The position numbers were made by a program, and so were the translations under genes. From assembly GCF_022539505.1 (NCBI RefSeq), contig NC_061514.1, positions 40,846,869-40,910,868 on the forward strand: DNA of 64,000 nt. The letters run 5' to 3'. This document shows positions 32,779 through 45,133 of this stretch, piece after piece (the first letter of the stretch is position 1; each line of letters starts with the position of its first letter). Below the pieces are notes generated by a model that was not told the DNA's origin, ran no database searches, and was given only the letters and a program-made list of their open reading frames with translations. Source of the stretch: Lolium rigidum (Eukaryota > Streptophyta > Magnoliopsida > Poales > Poaceae).

Positions 32779-34277
32779 TGATACGTCCCAAACGTATCTA
32801 TAATGATACTCATATGTTTTATACACATTATATGTCATTATTATGCATTTTCCGGCACTAACCTATTAACGAGATGCCGAAGAGCCAGTTGCTGTTTTCT
32901 GCTGTTTTTGGTTTCAAAAATCCTAGTAAGGAAATATTCTCGGAATTGGACGAAATCAACGCCCAGGGTCCTATTTTTCCACGAAGCTTCCAGAAGTCCG
33001 AAGAGGAAACGAAGTGGGGCCCTCGCGTCGCCCCTAAACCTACCTCTTCGCCTATAAGAAGCCTTCGTCGATAATAGTTCCAGTACCGAGAGCCACGATA
33101 CGGAAAACCTTCCAGAGACGCCGCAGCCGCCAATCCCATCTCGGGGGATTCAGGAGATCGCCTCCGGCATCCTGCCGGAGAGGGGAATCATCTCCCGGAG
33201 GACTCTACACCGCCATGGTCGCCTTCGGATTGATGTGTGAGTAGTTCACCCCTGGACTATGGGTCCATATCAGTAGCTGGATGGTCGTCTTCTCCTCATT
33301 GTGCTATCATTGTTGGATCTTGCGAGCTGCCTAACATGATCAAGATCATCTATCTGTAATGCTACATGTTGCGTTTGTTGGGATCTCATGAATATGGAAT
33401 GCTATGCTATGTTGATTATCAATCTATTATCTATGTGTTGTTTATGATCTTGCATGCTCTCCGTTGCTAGTAGAGGCTCTGGCCAAGTCGTTACTTGTAA
33501 CTCCAAGAGGGGGTAATTATGCTCGATAGTGGGTTCATGCCTCCATTAAATCTGGGGGAGTGACAGCAACCTCTAAGGTTGTGGATGTGCTGTTGCCACT
33601 AGGGATAAAACATCAATACTATATCTAAGGATGTATTTGTTGATTACATTACGCACCATACTTAATGCAATTGTCCGTTTGTTTGCAACTTAATACCGGA
33701 GGGGGTTCGGATGATAACCTCGAAGGTGGACTTTTTAGGCATAGATGCATGCTGGATAGCGGTCTATGTACTTTGTCGTATTGCCCAATTAAATCTCACA
33801 CTACTCATCATAACATGTATGTGCATTGTTATGCTCTCTTTATTTGTCAATTGCGCAACTGTAATTTGTTCACCCAACATGCTATTTATCTTATGGGAGA
33901 GACACCACTTGTGAACTGTGGACCCCGGTCCATTCTTTTACATCAAATACAATCTACTGCAATACTTGTTCTATTGTTCTCTGCAAACAATCATCATCCA
34001 CACTATACATCTAATGCTTTGTTACAGCAAGCCGGTGAGATTGACAACCTCACTGTCACGTTGGGGCAAAGTAATTTGGTTGTGTTGTGCAGGTTCCACG
34101 TTGGCGCCGGAATCCCGGTGTTGCGCCGCACTACACTCCGCCGCCATCAACCTTCAACGTGCTTCTTGGCTCCTACTGGTTCGATAACCTTGGTTTCTTA
34201 CTGAGGGAAAACTTGCTGCTGTGCGCATCACACCTTCCTCTTGGGGTTCCCAACGGACGTGTGTCTACACGTCATCA
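32779..34277 (+). repeat. 5' LTR of Sabrina-like copy 2 (two internal deletions)
   Basis: 1,499 bp, starting TGATACGTCCC and ending ACACGTCATCA. Compared with the 3' LTR of the same element it lacks about 35 bases after CGTATCTATAAT and about 65 bases in the GC-rich part near 33,020, where GGGGCC joins CTCGCGTCGCC. The deletion ends show short matching sequence. Confidence 0.88.
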
Positions 34278-34288
34278 AACTCTTTTTC

Positions 34289-34302
34289 TGGCGCCGTTGC
34301 CG
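34289..34302 (+). other. Primer-binding site, tRNA-Asp type, shortened
   Basis: TGGCGCCGTTGCCG lies 11 bases after the LTR end; the following GGGAG of copy 1 is reduced to AG here, so complementarity to the primer tRNA is shorter. Confidence 0.75.
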
Positions 34303-34522
34303 AGATCAAGACACGCTGCAAGGGGAGTCTCCACCTCCAATCTCTTTACTTTGTTTTTGTCTTGCTTTAGTTTGTTTTATTTACTGCTTTGTTTGCTTTC
34401 TTATATCAAAAATACAAAAAAATTAGTTGCTAGCTTTACTTTATTTACTATCTTGTTTGCGTTCTCCATATTAAAAACACAAAAAAAAAATTAGTTACTT
34501 GCATTTACCTTATTTTATTATC

Positions 34523-35395
34523 ATGACTAGTCCTGTAGTTGTTACTCTATCACCTGAGGAATCGATTTTCACTTTTAAACAAGGAGGTGAAGAGAGTTTT
34601 AAAGAAGCTTGGTCTAGAATTTTTGATTCTTATAGTAAAACCGAACCTAAAATGACGCTAAGTTTGCTTCTTAGTAATTTTTATTTTGGGCTTATTCTTC
34701 GTTATAGATATGCCTTAGATGCTGTAGTGGGAGGAGATTTCCTTCATTGTGATGGGGATCAAGCTTTTAATGCCATAAGAAAATTGATTACATCATCTAG
34801 CTCCGATAATAATTTTGATTCATCTCTTGCTAGCATTCATAATAGATTAAACACTCTCGAAACAAATATATCCTGTTTAAAAGAAGGGTACAACCAGATT
34901 CGCGAATATTATGATTATGTTCCATTAAGCTTTGAACCTTCAATGTGGGTGCCTACCGTTAAAGTTACTATTTTTGGTAAAACTTTTCATGCCCGTTGTG
35001 ATATTATGTCTGAGTTTTGCCTTATGCCTAAAAGAATTTATGAATCTTTAACACTGTGGGAACTTGCTGAAGGAGGAGAATGAATAACTCTTACTGATAA
35101 CTCTGTTATAATTCCTAAAGGAATAGCTGAAGGTGTGTTCACAACCTTTCTAGGAAGGACAGTATCCACTGATTATCTCGTTGTTGAATGTGTAGGGACA
35201 GGACAAATCACACTTGGAAGATCCCTGCTGAAACTCATGGGAGCAATTATAGATGTGGGGAAAGGCACTCTAAATCTTGCCTCTACACCCGGCCATATAT
35301 TCCCTAAACCCAAGAGTAACAATAAGAGTAAGAAGGGTAAGCGCAAAGCCCCCGGTAAGAATGTTAATGCTTCATCTCTTGATAATACTTGATAC
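34523..35395 (+). pseudogene. Gag fused to substituted protease-like domain, copy 2
   Basis: The ATG at 34523 opens the homologue of the ORF at 9166-10038, 290 codons plus stop. Gag part: FKQGGEESFKEAWSRIFDSY, LLLSNFYFGLILRYRYALDA, VVGGDFLHCDGDQAF. Protease-like part: KVTIFGKTFHARCDIMSEFC, then LMPKRIYESL, VFTTFLGRTVSTDYLVVECV and LMGAIIDVGKGTLNL. The DIMSE substitution at the active-site position is shared with copy 1, so it predates both insertions. One in-frame TGA (35081-35083) truncates this copy after 186 residues; downstream codons stay in frame. The tail is basic. Confidence 0.8.
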
Positions 35396-37996
35396 ACACT
35401 TTCTGCGCCTAGCTGAAAGGCGTTAAAGAAAAGCGCTTATGGGGGACAACCTATTATTTTACTTCTGCACTTTTATTTTGTATTTGAGTCTTGGAAGTTG
35501 TTACTACTGTAGCAACCTCTCCTTATCTTAGTTTTATTGCATTGTTGTGCCAAGTAAAGTCTTTAATGATAAGGTTCATACTAGATTTGGATTACTGCGC
35601 AGAAACAGTTTTCTTGCTGTCACGAAATTGAGTCACTACGTCTGTAGGTAACTCAGAAAAATATGCCAATTTACGTGCGTGATCCTCAGATATGTACGCA
35701 ACTTTCATTAGTTTTGAGTTTTCTCATTTGAGCAAGTCTGGTGCCCCTAAAAAATTCGTCTTTACGGACTGTTCTGTGTTGACAGATTCTGCCTTTTATT
35801 TCACATCGCCTGTTTTGCTATGCTTGATGGATTTCTTTGTTCCATTAACTTTCAGTAGCTTTGTGCAATGTCCAGAAGTGTTAAGAATGATTATGTCACC
35901 TCTGAACATGTGAATTTTTGATTATGCACTAACCCTCTAATGAATTTGTTTCGAGTTTGGTGTGGAGGAAGTTTTCAAGGATCAAGAGAGGAGGATGATA
36001 CAATATGATCAAGGAGAGTGAAAGCTCTAAGCTTGGGGATACCCCCGTGGTTCATCCCTGCATATTTCAAGAAGACTCAAGCGTCTAAGCTTGGGTATGC
36101 CCAAGGCATCCCCTTCTTCATCGACAACATTATCAGGTTCCTCTAGTGAAACTATATTTTTATTCCATCACATCTTATGTGCTTTACTTGGAGCGTGTGT
36201 TTGTTTTTGTTTCTTGTTTTGTTTGAATAAAGTTGGATCCTAGCATTCATTGTGTGGGAGAGAGACACGCTCCGCTGTTGCATATGGACAAATATGTCCT
36301 TAGGCTTTACTCATAATATTCATGGCGAAGTTTGAACTGCTTCGTTAAATTGTTATATGGTTGGAAACGGGAAATGCTACATGTGGTAATTGGTATAATA
36401 TCTTGAATAATGTGATACTTGGCAATTGTTGTGCTCATGTTTAAGCTCTTGCATCATATAAATTGCACCTATTAGTGAAGAAATACTATAGAGCTTGTTA
36501 AAATTTGGTTTGCATGTTTGGTCTCTATAAGGTCTAGATATTTTCTAGTAAGGGTCGAACAACAAGGAAGATGGTATAGAGTCTTATAATGCTTTCAATA
36601 TGTCTTTTATGTGAGTTTTGCTGTACCGGTTCATACTTGTGTTTGCTTCAAAAAACCTTGCTAGCCTAAGCCTTGTATTGAGAGGGATTACTTCTCGTGC
36701 ATCCAAAATCCTTGAGCCAAACACTATGCCACTTGAGTCCACCATACCTACCTACTACATGGTATTTCTCCGCCATTCCAAAGTAAATTGCTTGAGTGCT
36801 ACCTTTAAAATTTCTATTCTTTATCTTTGCAATATATAGCTCGTGGGACAAATAGCTTAAAAAACTATTGTGGTATTGAATATGTACTTATGCATCTTAT
36901 CTCTTATAAGTTGCTTGTTGAGCGATAACCATGTTCCTGTGGACGCCATCAACTATTTCTTTGTTGAATATCATGTGAGTTGCTATGCATGTTCGTCTTG
37001 TCTGAAGTAAGGGTGATTTATCATGATCATATGGTTTGAGTATGCATATTGTTAGAGAAGAACATTGGGCCGCTAACTAAAGCCATGATCCATGGTGGAA
37101 GTTTCAGTTTGGACAACAAACCCCAATCTCTTATGAGAATATTATCTGTTGTTGAATGCTTATGCATTAAAGAGGAGTCCATTATCTGTTGTCTATGTTG
37201 TCCCGGTATGGATGCCTAAGTTGAGAATAATCAAAAGCGAGAAATCCAATGCGAGCTTTCTCCTTAGACCTTTGTACAGGCGGCATAGAGGTACCCCTTT
37301 GTGACACTTGGTTGAAACATATGCTATGCTATGATAATCCATGTAAATCCAAGCTAATTAGGACGAGGTGCGGGCACTATTGGTATACTATGCATGAGGC
37401 TTGCAACTTGTAGGATATAATTTACATAACTCATATGCTTTATTACTACCGTTGACAAAATTGTTTCTTGTTTTCAAAATAAAAGCTCTAGCACAAATAT
37501 AGCAATCCATGCTTCCCTCTGCGAAGGGCCTTTCTTCTACTTTCATTGTTGAGTCAGTTTACCCATTTCCTTCTATCTCAAGAAGCAAACACTTGTGTTA
37601 ACTGTGCATTGATTCCTACATACTTGCATATTGCACTTGTTATATTACTTTATGTTGACAATATCCATGAGATATACATGTTACAAGTTGAAAGAAACCG
37701 CTTAAACTTAATCTTCCTTTGTGTTGCTTCAATGCTTTTACTATGAATCTATTGCTTTATGAGTTAACTCTTATGCAAGACTTATTGATGCTTGTCTTGA
37801 AAGTACTATTCATGAAAAATCTTTGCTATATGATTCAGTTGTTTACTCATTGTATTTACCATTGCTTCGAATCGCTGCATTCATTACATGTGCTTACAAT
37901 AGTATTGATCAAGATTATGATAGCATGTCACTTAAGAAATTATCTTTGTTATCGTTTACCTACTCGGGACGAGTAGGAACTAAGCTTGGGGATGCT
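35396..37996 (+). other. 3' non-coding region of Sabrina-like copy 2
   Basis: No recognisable protein domain; it parallels 10,039-12,644 throughout. TAAGCTTGGGGATAC near 36,030, TAAGCTTGGGTATGC near 36,087 and the true polypurine tract TAAGCTTGGGGATGC next to the 3' LTR repeat the three-motif layout of copy 1, with point changes in the first two. Confidence 0.7.
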
Positions 37997-39589
37997 TGAT
38001 ACGTCCCAAACGTATCTATAATTTCTTATGTTCCATGCTACTTTTATGATGATACTCACATGTTTTATACACATTATATGACATTATTATGCATTTTCCG
38101 GCACTAACCTATTAACGAGATGCCAAAGAGCCGATTCTTGTTTTCGCTGTTTTTGGTTTAGAAATCCTAGTAAGGAAATATTCTCGGAATTGGACGAAAT
38201 CAACGCCCAGGGTCCTATTTTTCCACGAAGCTTCCAGAAGTCCGAAGAGGAAACGAAGTGGGGTCACGAGGTGGCCAGACACCAGGGCGGCGCAGCCTGG
38301 GCCCTGGCCACGCGGCCCTGTGGTGTGGGCCCCTCGCGTCGCCCCTAAACCTACCTCTTCGCCTATAAGAAGCCTTCGTCGATAATAGTTTCAGTACCGA
38401 GAGCCACGATACGGAAAACCTTCCAGAGACGCCGCCGCCGCCAATCCCATCTCGGGGGATTCAGGAGATCGCCTCCGGCACTCTGCCGGAGAGGGGAATC
38501 ATCTCCCGGAGGACTCTACACCGCCATGGTCGCCTCCGGATTGATGTGTGAGTAGTTCACCCCTGGACTATGGGTCCATAGCAGTAGCTAGATGGTCGTC
38601 TTCTCCTCATTGTGCTATCATTGTTGGATCTTGTGAGCTGCCTAACATGATCAAGATCATCTATCTGTAATGCTACATGTTGCGTTTGTTGGGATCTGAT
38701 GAATATGGAATACTATGCTATGTTGATTATCAATCTATTATCTATGTGTTGTTTATGATCTTGCATGCTCTCCGTTGCTAGTAGAGGCTCTGGCCAAGTC
38801 GTTACTTGTAACTCCAAGAGGGGGTAATTATGCTCGATAGTGGGTTCATGCCTCCATTAAATGCTGGGAGTGACGAGCAACCTCTAAGGTTGTGGATGTG
38901 TCTGTTGCCACTAGGGATAAAACATCAATACTATATCTAAGGATGTATTTGTTGATTACATTACGCACCATACTTAATGCAATTGTACTGTTGTTTGCAA
39001 CTTAATACTGGAGGGGTTCGGATGATAACTCGAAGGTGGACTTTTTAGGCATAGATGCATGCTTGGATAGCGGTCTATGTACTTTGTCGTAATGCCCAAT
39101 TAAATCTCACACTACTCATCATAACATGTATGTGCATTGTTATGCTCTCTTTATTTGTCAATTGCCCAACTGTAATTTGTTCACCCAACATGCTATTTAT
39201 CTTATGGGAGAGACACCACTAGTGAACTGTGGACCCCGGTCCATTCTTTTACATCAAATACAATCTACTGCAATACTTGTTCTATTGTTCTCTGCAAACA
39301 ATCATCATCCACACTATACATCTAATCCTTTGTTACAGGAAGCCGGTGAGATTGACAACCTCACTGTCACGTTGGGTCAAAGTAATTTGGTTGTGTTGTG
39401 CAGGTTTCACGTTGGCGCCGGAATCCCTGGTGTTGCAACGCACTACACTCCGCCGCCATCAACCTTCAACGTGCTTCTTGGCTCCTACTGGTTCGATAAC
39501 CTTGGTTTCTTACTGAGGGAAAACTTGCTGCTATGCGCATCACACCTTCCTCTTGGGGTTCCCAACGGACGTGTGTCTACACGCCATCA
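37997..39589 (+). repeat. 3' LTR of Sabrina-like copy 2
   Basis: 1,593 bp, starting TGATACGTCCC after the purine tract and ending ACACGCCATCA. It is complete and defines the two deletions in the 5' LTR. The bases after it (acgtc) are the right target-duplication copy. Confidence 0.9.
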
Positions 39590-39594
39590 ACGTC

Positions 39595-39691
39595 GCATCT
39601 CATTACGAAGAGCCTCATACTCCATCCATGTCATAAGATCAGCAGCATCCTTGTTTTCCTGGTTAACAATTTTGGCATCACTAGCAGACAT
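39595..39691 (-). pseudogene. CRM internal A: gag N-terminus fragment
   Basis: The ATG at 39691 starts MSASDAKIVNQENKDAADLM and runs 32 codons to the Sabrina-like insertion; the rest of the ORF resumes at 32,778. It matches the gag start of region B (51,503) codon for codon apart from single substitutions. Confidence 0.85.
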
Positions 39692-39869
39692 GGTTAGTAT
39701 GTTAGTGCACTAAATCAAAAATATATGGTGGTACTCTCACAACTCACTCAAAACTGATAAGAAAAGGAAATCTTACCGCTCCAAAGTGAATTAGTATTGC
39801 TTACCACTTGCAGTGACAACTAGTGCACGGATGTAGCGAAGCGAATATCAAGGGTATAAAAACAAATCA

Positions 39870-40006
39870 TGTAGAAGGGTTATTGGAGATTGCACAACAC
39901 CAATAGGGCCGGCTGCTCATGTATATATAGTCGGACACATGTACAATTACAGTTACAAAACTGAGAAAACACGGGGACCTATACCTATACAATACGTTAC
40001 TCAACA
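39870..40006 (-). repeat. 3' LTR of copia-2
   Basis: 137 bp, next to a G-run polypurine tract on the minus strand (GCGGGGGGGGG; plus-strand C-run 40007-40015). It differs from the 5' LTR at a handful of positions by eye. Confidence 0.9.
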
Positions 40007-40017
40007 CCCCCCCCCCG

Positions 40018-43000
40018 CAGTCGAAGGTTCGGCACCGACACATAGACTGGAGCGAAACTCAGGAAAATTCTTGGATGGCAATCCCTTCGTCATGATATCG
40101 GCAAACTGCTGAGACATCGGTACGTGAAGAACTCGAACGCGACCGAGGGCAACTTGCTCACGAACAAAGTGGATGTCCAACTCGATGTGCTTGGTGCGCC
40201 GATGATGAACGGGGTTGGCGGAGAGGTAGACAGCCGACACGTTGTCGCAGAAGACCACCGTAGCCTTGTCAACGGGACAAGAGAGCTCGGACAGAAGCTG
40301 ACGAAGCCATGTGCACTCAGCCACAGCGTTAGCCACGGCGCGGTACTCGGCCTCAGCACTGAAGCGAGACACGGTGGGCTGCTTCTTGGAGGACCAACAG
40401 ACGAACGACGAGCCGAGGTAGACGTAGTAGCCGCTAGTGGAGCGGCGCGTATCCGGGCAGCCTGCCCAGTCCGCGTCCGAGTAGGCGACAAGGTCAGTCG
40501 ACGTCGAGGGCGAAGCATGCAACGACAAGCCATAGCCCATGGTACCACATACGTAGCGGAGAATCCGCTTCACCGTGGCCCAATGAGCATCCCGAGGAGC
40601 AGGCATGTGCAAGCACACCTGCTGCACGGCGTACTGGAGCTCCGGCCGCGTCAACGTCAAGTACTGAAGAGCACCGACGATGGAGCGGTAGAACGGCACG
40701 TCAGACGCTAGCGACCCATCACTGGCGGAGAGCTTGGCCTTCGTGTCGACAGGAGTAGGCGCAGGGTTGAGTTAAGCATCCCTGCACGCTCGAGAAGCTC
40801 GTGGGCATACTTCCGCTGATGGAGGAAGAACCCGTCTGCACGCTGGACAACCTCGATGCCGAGGAAGTAGTGGAGCGGGCCAAGATCCTTCAACACGAAC
40901 TCAGCGCGAAGACTGTCGGTGAGCTGTCGAAGAAGACCAGCGGTGGAGGCCGTCAGGATGATGTCGTCGACGTACAGGAGCAGGTATGCCATGTCGTTGC
41001 CGGTCCGGTAGACGAACAGCGACGCATCGGAGCGCGTGGAGCGGAATCCAAGCTGATGCAGGAAGCCGGCGATGCGCTGGTACCAGGCGTGGGGCGCCTG
41101 CTTCAGTCCATACAGGGATCGAGAAATCAAGCACACGTCATCGGGGCGCTCGGTGTCGACGAAGCCGATGGGCTGCTGACAGTACACCTGCTCCTGCATA
41201 TGGCCATGAAGGAAGGCTTTGGAGACGTCCATCTGATGCACCGGCCACGCGCGAGACGCTGCGAGGTGCAACACCGTGTGGATCGTGCCCGGTTTGACAA
41301 CCGGGGCAAACGTATCCGTGAAGTCGACGCCAGCGTGCTGTCGAAAGCCGCGCACAACCCAGCGCGCCTTGTAGCGCTCGAGAGTACCGTCAGAGCCGAG
41401 CTTGTGCTTGAAGACCCATTTGCCGGTGATGACGTTGGCGCGAGGGGGACGGGGAACAAGCTCCCAAGTCCCATTGCGCTGCAGTGCGTCGTACTCCTCC
41501 TGCATAGCGGCGCGCCAATACGGGTCGCGCAAGGCAGCGCGATCCAAGGTGGGCACCGGCGAAGGAGCAGTCGCCGGAACGGTCGCGGAGCCGGTCTGAC
41601 CGGGCGGCAGGCCGGGTCGGCCGGCCGGGGGGGCGGTCTGGCCGGGCGGCAGGCCGGGCGGTGAACCGGGCGACCAGCCGGGCGGCAGGCGGGCCGGCCT
41701 GCCGGAGGGCCGGTCCGACCGGGCGGCGGGCCGGGCGGAAAACCGGGCGGCGCGCCGGGCGGCAGGCCGGGCGGAGAACCGGGCGGTGCGCCGGGCGGCG
41801 GGCCGGGTCGGCCGATCGTGGGGCTGGTCGGACCGGGTGCTGGGCCGGGTCGGCTGGTGAAAGGTGCGCCGCCGTCGTGCGGCAAGATGCTGTTGCCGCT
41901 GGCCCAGAAGGCAGACGCGGTAGATGGAGACGCCGAGCAGACGTACTGGTTGGCAGGGTAGCGTTTAGACGGCCGCCGCACGCCCGCACGGGCGCGGGTG
42001 AGCATGGGCTCAGGAGCCGCAGCGACGGGTGGCGAGGCGGGCGACGAGGCGGACGACGAAGAGGCGGCCGAAGGGGACGCCGCGGGCGATGACGCCTCGG
42101 GCGTCGCGGGTGCGGGCGACGGGGGCGCCGTGGGCACCACGGGTGACGGGGACGCCGAGGGACCAGGCGGGGCCAGCGCAGAGGGGGCCGCCGCGGTCAG
42201 TCGTCGGCGCGTGGCCGCAGGAGGGCCATCGGGCGCCGGGGGCGTCGGAGGAGGTGTCGCCATGAGTCCCTGCTGAAACGGAAAAACCAACTCGTCAAAG
42301 TACACGTGTCGGGAGGTGAGGACACGATGGGAGACCGGGTCGTAACAGCGGTAGCCCTTGGTGTTGGCGGGGTAGCCGAGAAATACACAAGGGAGAGAGC
42401 GCGGCGCAAGCTTATGCGCGGCGGTGGCAGCAGTGTTAAGATAACACCGGCAGCCGAAGATGCGAAGGTCATCATAGGCGGGCGGCGCACCGTAGAGGAG
42501 ATGATGCGGCGTGTAGGACCAACGCACACGACACGGGCGGATGTTGTCGAGGAGAGTCGCCGTGGCAAGGGCATTCGGCCAGAATCGCGGGGGCATGGAG
42601 GCGTGGAACAGAAGGGTGCGGACGCATTCGTTGAGGGTACGAAGCATCCGTTCGGCACGGCCGTTCTGTGAGGAAGTGTATGGACACGTGAGGCGGAAGA
42701 TGACACCGTGGGTGGCGAGAAGTGAGCGAATGGTGATGTTGTCGAACTCCTTGCCGTTGTTGGTTTGTAAGGCGTGGATGGGGCGACCGAACTGAGTGGA
42801 GACAAAGGCGAAGAAGGCGATGAGGGTGGCGGCAACAGCTGATTTATGGCGAAGTGGAAAAGTCCATACAAAATGCGAGTAATCATCAAGAATCACAAGA
42901 TAATAGTTATAACCAGAATTACTCGGAACTGGCGAGGTCCAAACATCACTATGAATAAGTTGAAAAGAAAAAGACGCGACTGTGGAGGAGGAACTAAAAG

Positions 43001-43716
43001 GAAGGCGAACATGTTTGCCTAGACGACATGCTTCACGAGAGTGGGCATCCGTTTTATTACAAGTAAAGGAGAAGCCTTGCATTATTTGACGCAGAGTGGC
43101 GGAGCTAGGATGGCCAAGACGGGCGTGCCAAAGGTCGACAACGGCGGAGAGGGCGAGTGGACGGCCGGTGGTGGTGGAGGCCGCGCCAATGGGGTAGAGA
43201 TCGCCGGGGCTGTCACATCGGCGGAGGAGCATCCGGGTACGACCATCCTTGACAGCGAAACCAAAAGCGTCAAATTCCACAGTCACAGGGTTTTCACGAC
43301 AGAAAGACTTAGCGGAAACAAGATTTTTAATCAAGTTAGGAGAAACAAGGACATTATGGAGAGAGAGGAGTGGAAGTAGAAGGAAAAGAGACAGAACCAG
43401 TGTGAGTAATGAGAAGAGCATGACCGTTGCCAACAATGATGCGAGAGGAAGTGGAAGCGGGTGTAGAAAATGAGAGTTCACCGGGGTGCGCAGCCATATG
43501 CGCGGAAGCACCGGGGTCCATGAACCAGTCGCCACCGCCACCATACGCCCCGGCGGAGGGGGCGCTCTGGAGGGCGGTCAAGAGCGCGGGATCCCACGGG
43601 GTCGCGCCCGGTGGAACAGCGTAGGCCGGGGCGGGCTGGGGCACCGCGTAGAACGCCTGGTGAGTGGTCGGGCGCGGCCCCATGATGCCCGGGTAGGGGG
43701 CGCGCGGCACGGGCAT
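40018..43716 (-). pseudogene. copia-2 pol: protease, integrase, reverse transcriptase, RNase H
   Basis: Protease: DWFMDPGASAHMA, where D-T/S-G is expected, so the catalytic triplet is altered. Integrase: WHARLGHPSS and a zinc finger, HSDVWTSP, then ALQTNNGKEF, where the second catalytic Asp is Asn, then SSQNGRAERM with the Glu. A Pro/Ala/Gly-rich linker contains a CCGG-rich tandem tract (41,580-41,870). Reverse transcriptase: KWVFKHKLGSDGTLERYKAR, MDVSKAFLHG, catalytic LLYVDDIIL. RNase H: YSDADWAGCPDTRRSTSG, SAEAEYRAV, VFCDNVSA; stop at about 40,018. Frameshifts lie near 43,375, 41,560 and 40,700. The protein is not expected to be active. Confidence 0.9.
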
Positions 43717-43779
43717 GGACTAAGCGTGAACGACCCCGGTCCACGGATTGTGACCTGCGGTCCATGGCGGAGGGGTGGT

Positions 43780-44773
43780 TTACTGAGGTGGACGAGGCGC
43801 AGAGGCGTTGGCACCAGCATTGCCGCCGTCGTTGCCACCACCGCCACGGCGACGACGGCCGCGGCGACCACTGCTAGAAGTCGCCGTCTGGCCGGTCCAG
43901 GGCCTGGGCGCCGGCATGGCCGGTCCATGATCCGGTCGGACCGGCCTGGTGACCGGGCTAGCTGGTCCACAGCCCGTTCGGACCGGGCGGCTGACCGGTG
44001 GCGTGGAAGCCCGGCGGCCGTCCCGTGGGCCGAGGTGCAGGGGCGCGGGGCGCGGGGGCCTGGGCACCGCGGGAGAAGCCAGCGACAAAGGCAGTGTGGG
44101 CCGCCCGAGCCCGAAGGTGCTTGAGACGGCGCTCCTCGAGGCGTAGGTAGGCCACGGCCTGCTCGAAGGTAGGCGTGGTGAGGAGCGTGAGGTTGGAGGC
44201 GGCGTTGCTGAGATCCTCGCCGAGACCCACCGACAGGGTGGAGAGCATGATATTGTCTTCGATCGGGAACTCCAAGTCACGGAGCTCGTCGGAGAGGCTC
44301 TTCAGCTTGAGGGCGTAGTCGTCGAGAGACAGGTCGTTCTGGTGGGTGCCAAAGAACTCCTGCTGAAGGGAGGTGACCCGCTGGATTTTGTTGTCGGTGA
44401 AGAGGCCGGTGATCTTGGTCCAGACCGTGTGGGCGGAGTCACCGTCGCGGACGACGGTGCGGAAGATGTCGTTGGAGACGGTCTGGTAGAACCAGCGGAT
44501 GATGGTGGCGTCGATGGCGAGCCACTCGGGGTCGTGCGGCATGGCGAGGAGGTCGATGGTGCCGTCGATGTGATCGAGGAGATCATACTCGCGGAAGAGT
44601 AGCCCGAAGTACGTCTTCCACGGGAAGAAGTTGGCAGCAGTGGTGGAGAGCTTCACCGGCACGTGCTCGGCGATGGGGATGTCGCGGATGACGGCGACGG
44701 AGGGGCCGGCGAAGGGGTTGCTGCTGCCGGAGCCGGAGGAGAAGCCGGAGGCGGAGGAGTCGAAGTGATCCAT
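43780..44773 (-). pseudogene. copia-2 gag
   Basis: The ATG at 44773 (MDHFDSSASGFSSGSGSSNP) opens 271 codons of copia gag: VPVKLSTTAANFFPWKTYF, then WFYQTVSNDIFRTVV, DNKIQRVTSLQQEFF, LKLKSLSDELRDLEFPI and AVAYLRLEERRLKHLRA. A stop at 43,958 cuts the Gly/Pro-rich part; related sequence continues in other frames to about 43,780. I do not see a clear CCHC zinc knuckle in the remaining Arg/Gly-rich end. Confidence 0.85.
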
Positions 44774-44985
44774 GGCGGAAGTGGTGGTGGTGGTGGTACG
44801 CGGAAGCGGTGGTGGTGGTGGTGATGGACGGCGGCGCCCTAGATGAGAAGGGCGGCGGCTAGGGTTTGAGGAGGGGTGGCCGGCGGCGCCCTAGGGAGGA
44901 GGGGGCGGCGGCTAGGGTTGGGAGGAGGTGGCCGGCGGCGCCCCAAGGGAGAGGAGGGCGGCGGCTAGGTCAGGACCCGAAGGGT

Positions 44986-44996
44986 CTCTGATACCA
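44986..44996 (-). other. Primer-binding site of copia-2
   Basis: The minus strand reads TGGTATCAGAG, complementary to initiator tRNA-Met, immediately after the 5' LTR end at 44,997. Confidence 0.85.
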
Positions 44997-45133
44997 TGTA
45001 GAAGGGTTATTGGAGATTGCACAGCAACAATAGGGCCGGCTGCTCATGTATATATAGGCGGACACATGTACAATTACAGGTACAACCCTGAGAAAACACG
45101 GGGACCTATACCTATACAATACGTTACTCAACA
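44997..45133 (-). repeat. 5' LTR of copia-2
   Basis: 137 bp and almost identical to 39,870-40,006. It contains TATATATA (45047-45054), a plausible TATA region on either strand. It is followed by the right target-duplication copy AATCA. Confidence 0.9.

Larger units (their letters stand above)
32779..39589 (+). mobile_element. Sabrina-like non-autonomous Athila element, complete (copy 2)
   Basis: 6,811 bp with LTRs at both ends, tRNA-Asp-type primer site, one gag-like ORF and a 2.6-kb non-coding 3' region. A perfect 5-bp target duplication, ACGTC, flanks it (32774-32778, 39590-39594). The empty site is intact in CRM internal region B at 51402-51406 with matching flanks, which confirms both boundaries. 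It runs opposite to the CRM gag it interrupts. No pol genes are present. Confidence 0.92.
39870..45133 (-). mobile_element. Short-LTR Ty1/copia element, complete (copia-2)
   Basis: 5,264 bp on the minus strand with 137-bp LTRs (39,870-40,006 and 44,997-45,133), each TGTAGAAGG...CTCAACA on the plus strand. A perfect target duplication AATCA flanks it (39865-39869, 45134-45138), and the empty site survives in CRM region B at 51677-51681. Gag, protease, integrase, reverse transcriptase and RNase H are all recognisable but frameshifted. The very short LTRs and gag type resemble the Ale lineage; that assignment is tentative. Confidence 0.92.

Noticed and set aside
40801..41664. 287-codon plus-strand ORF (also 40124-40711, 41661-42092)
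   Set aside because: Antisense shadows of copia-2 reverse transcriptase and linker in high-GC DNA.
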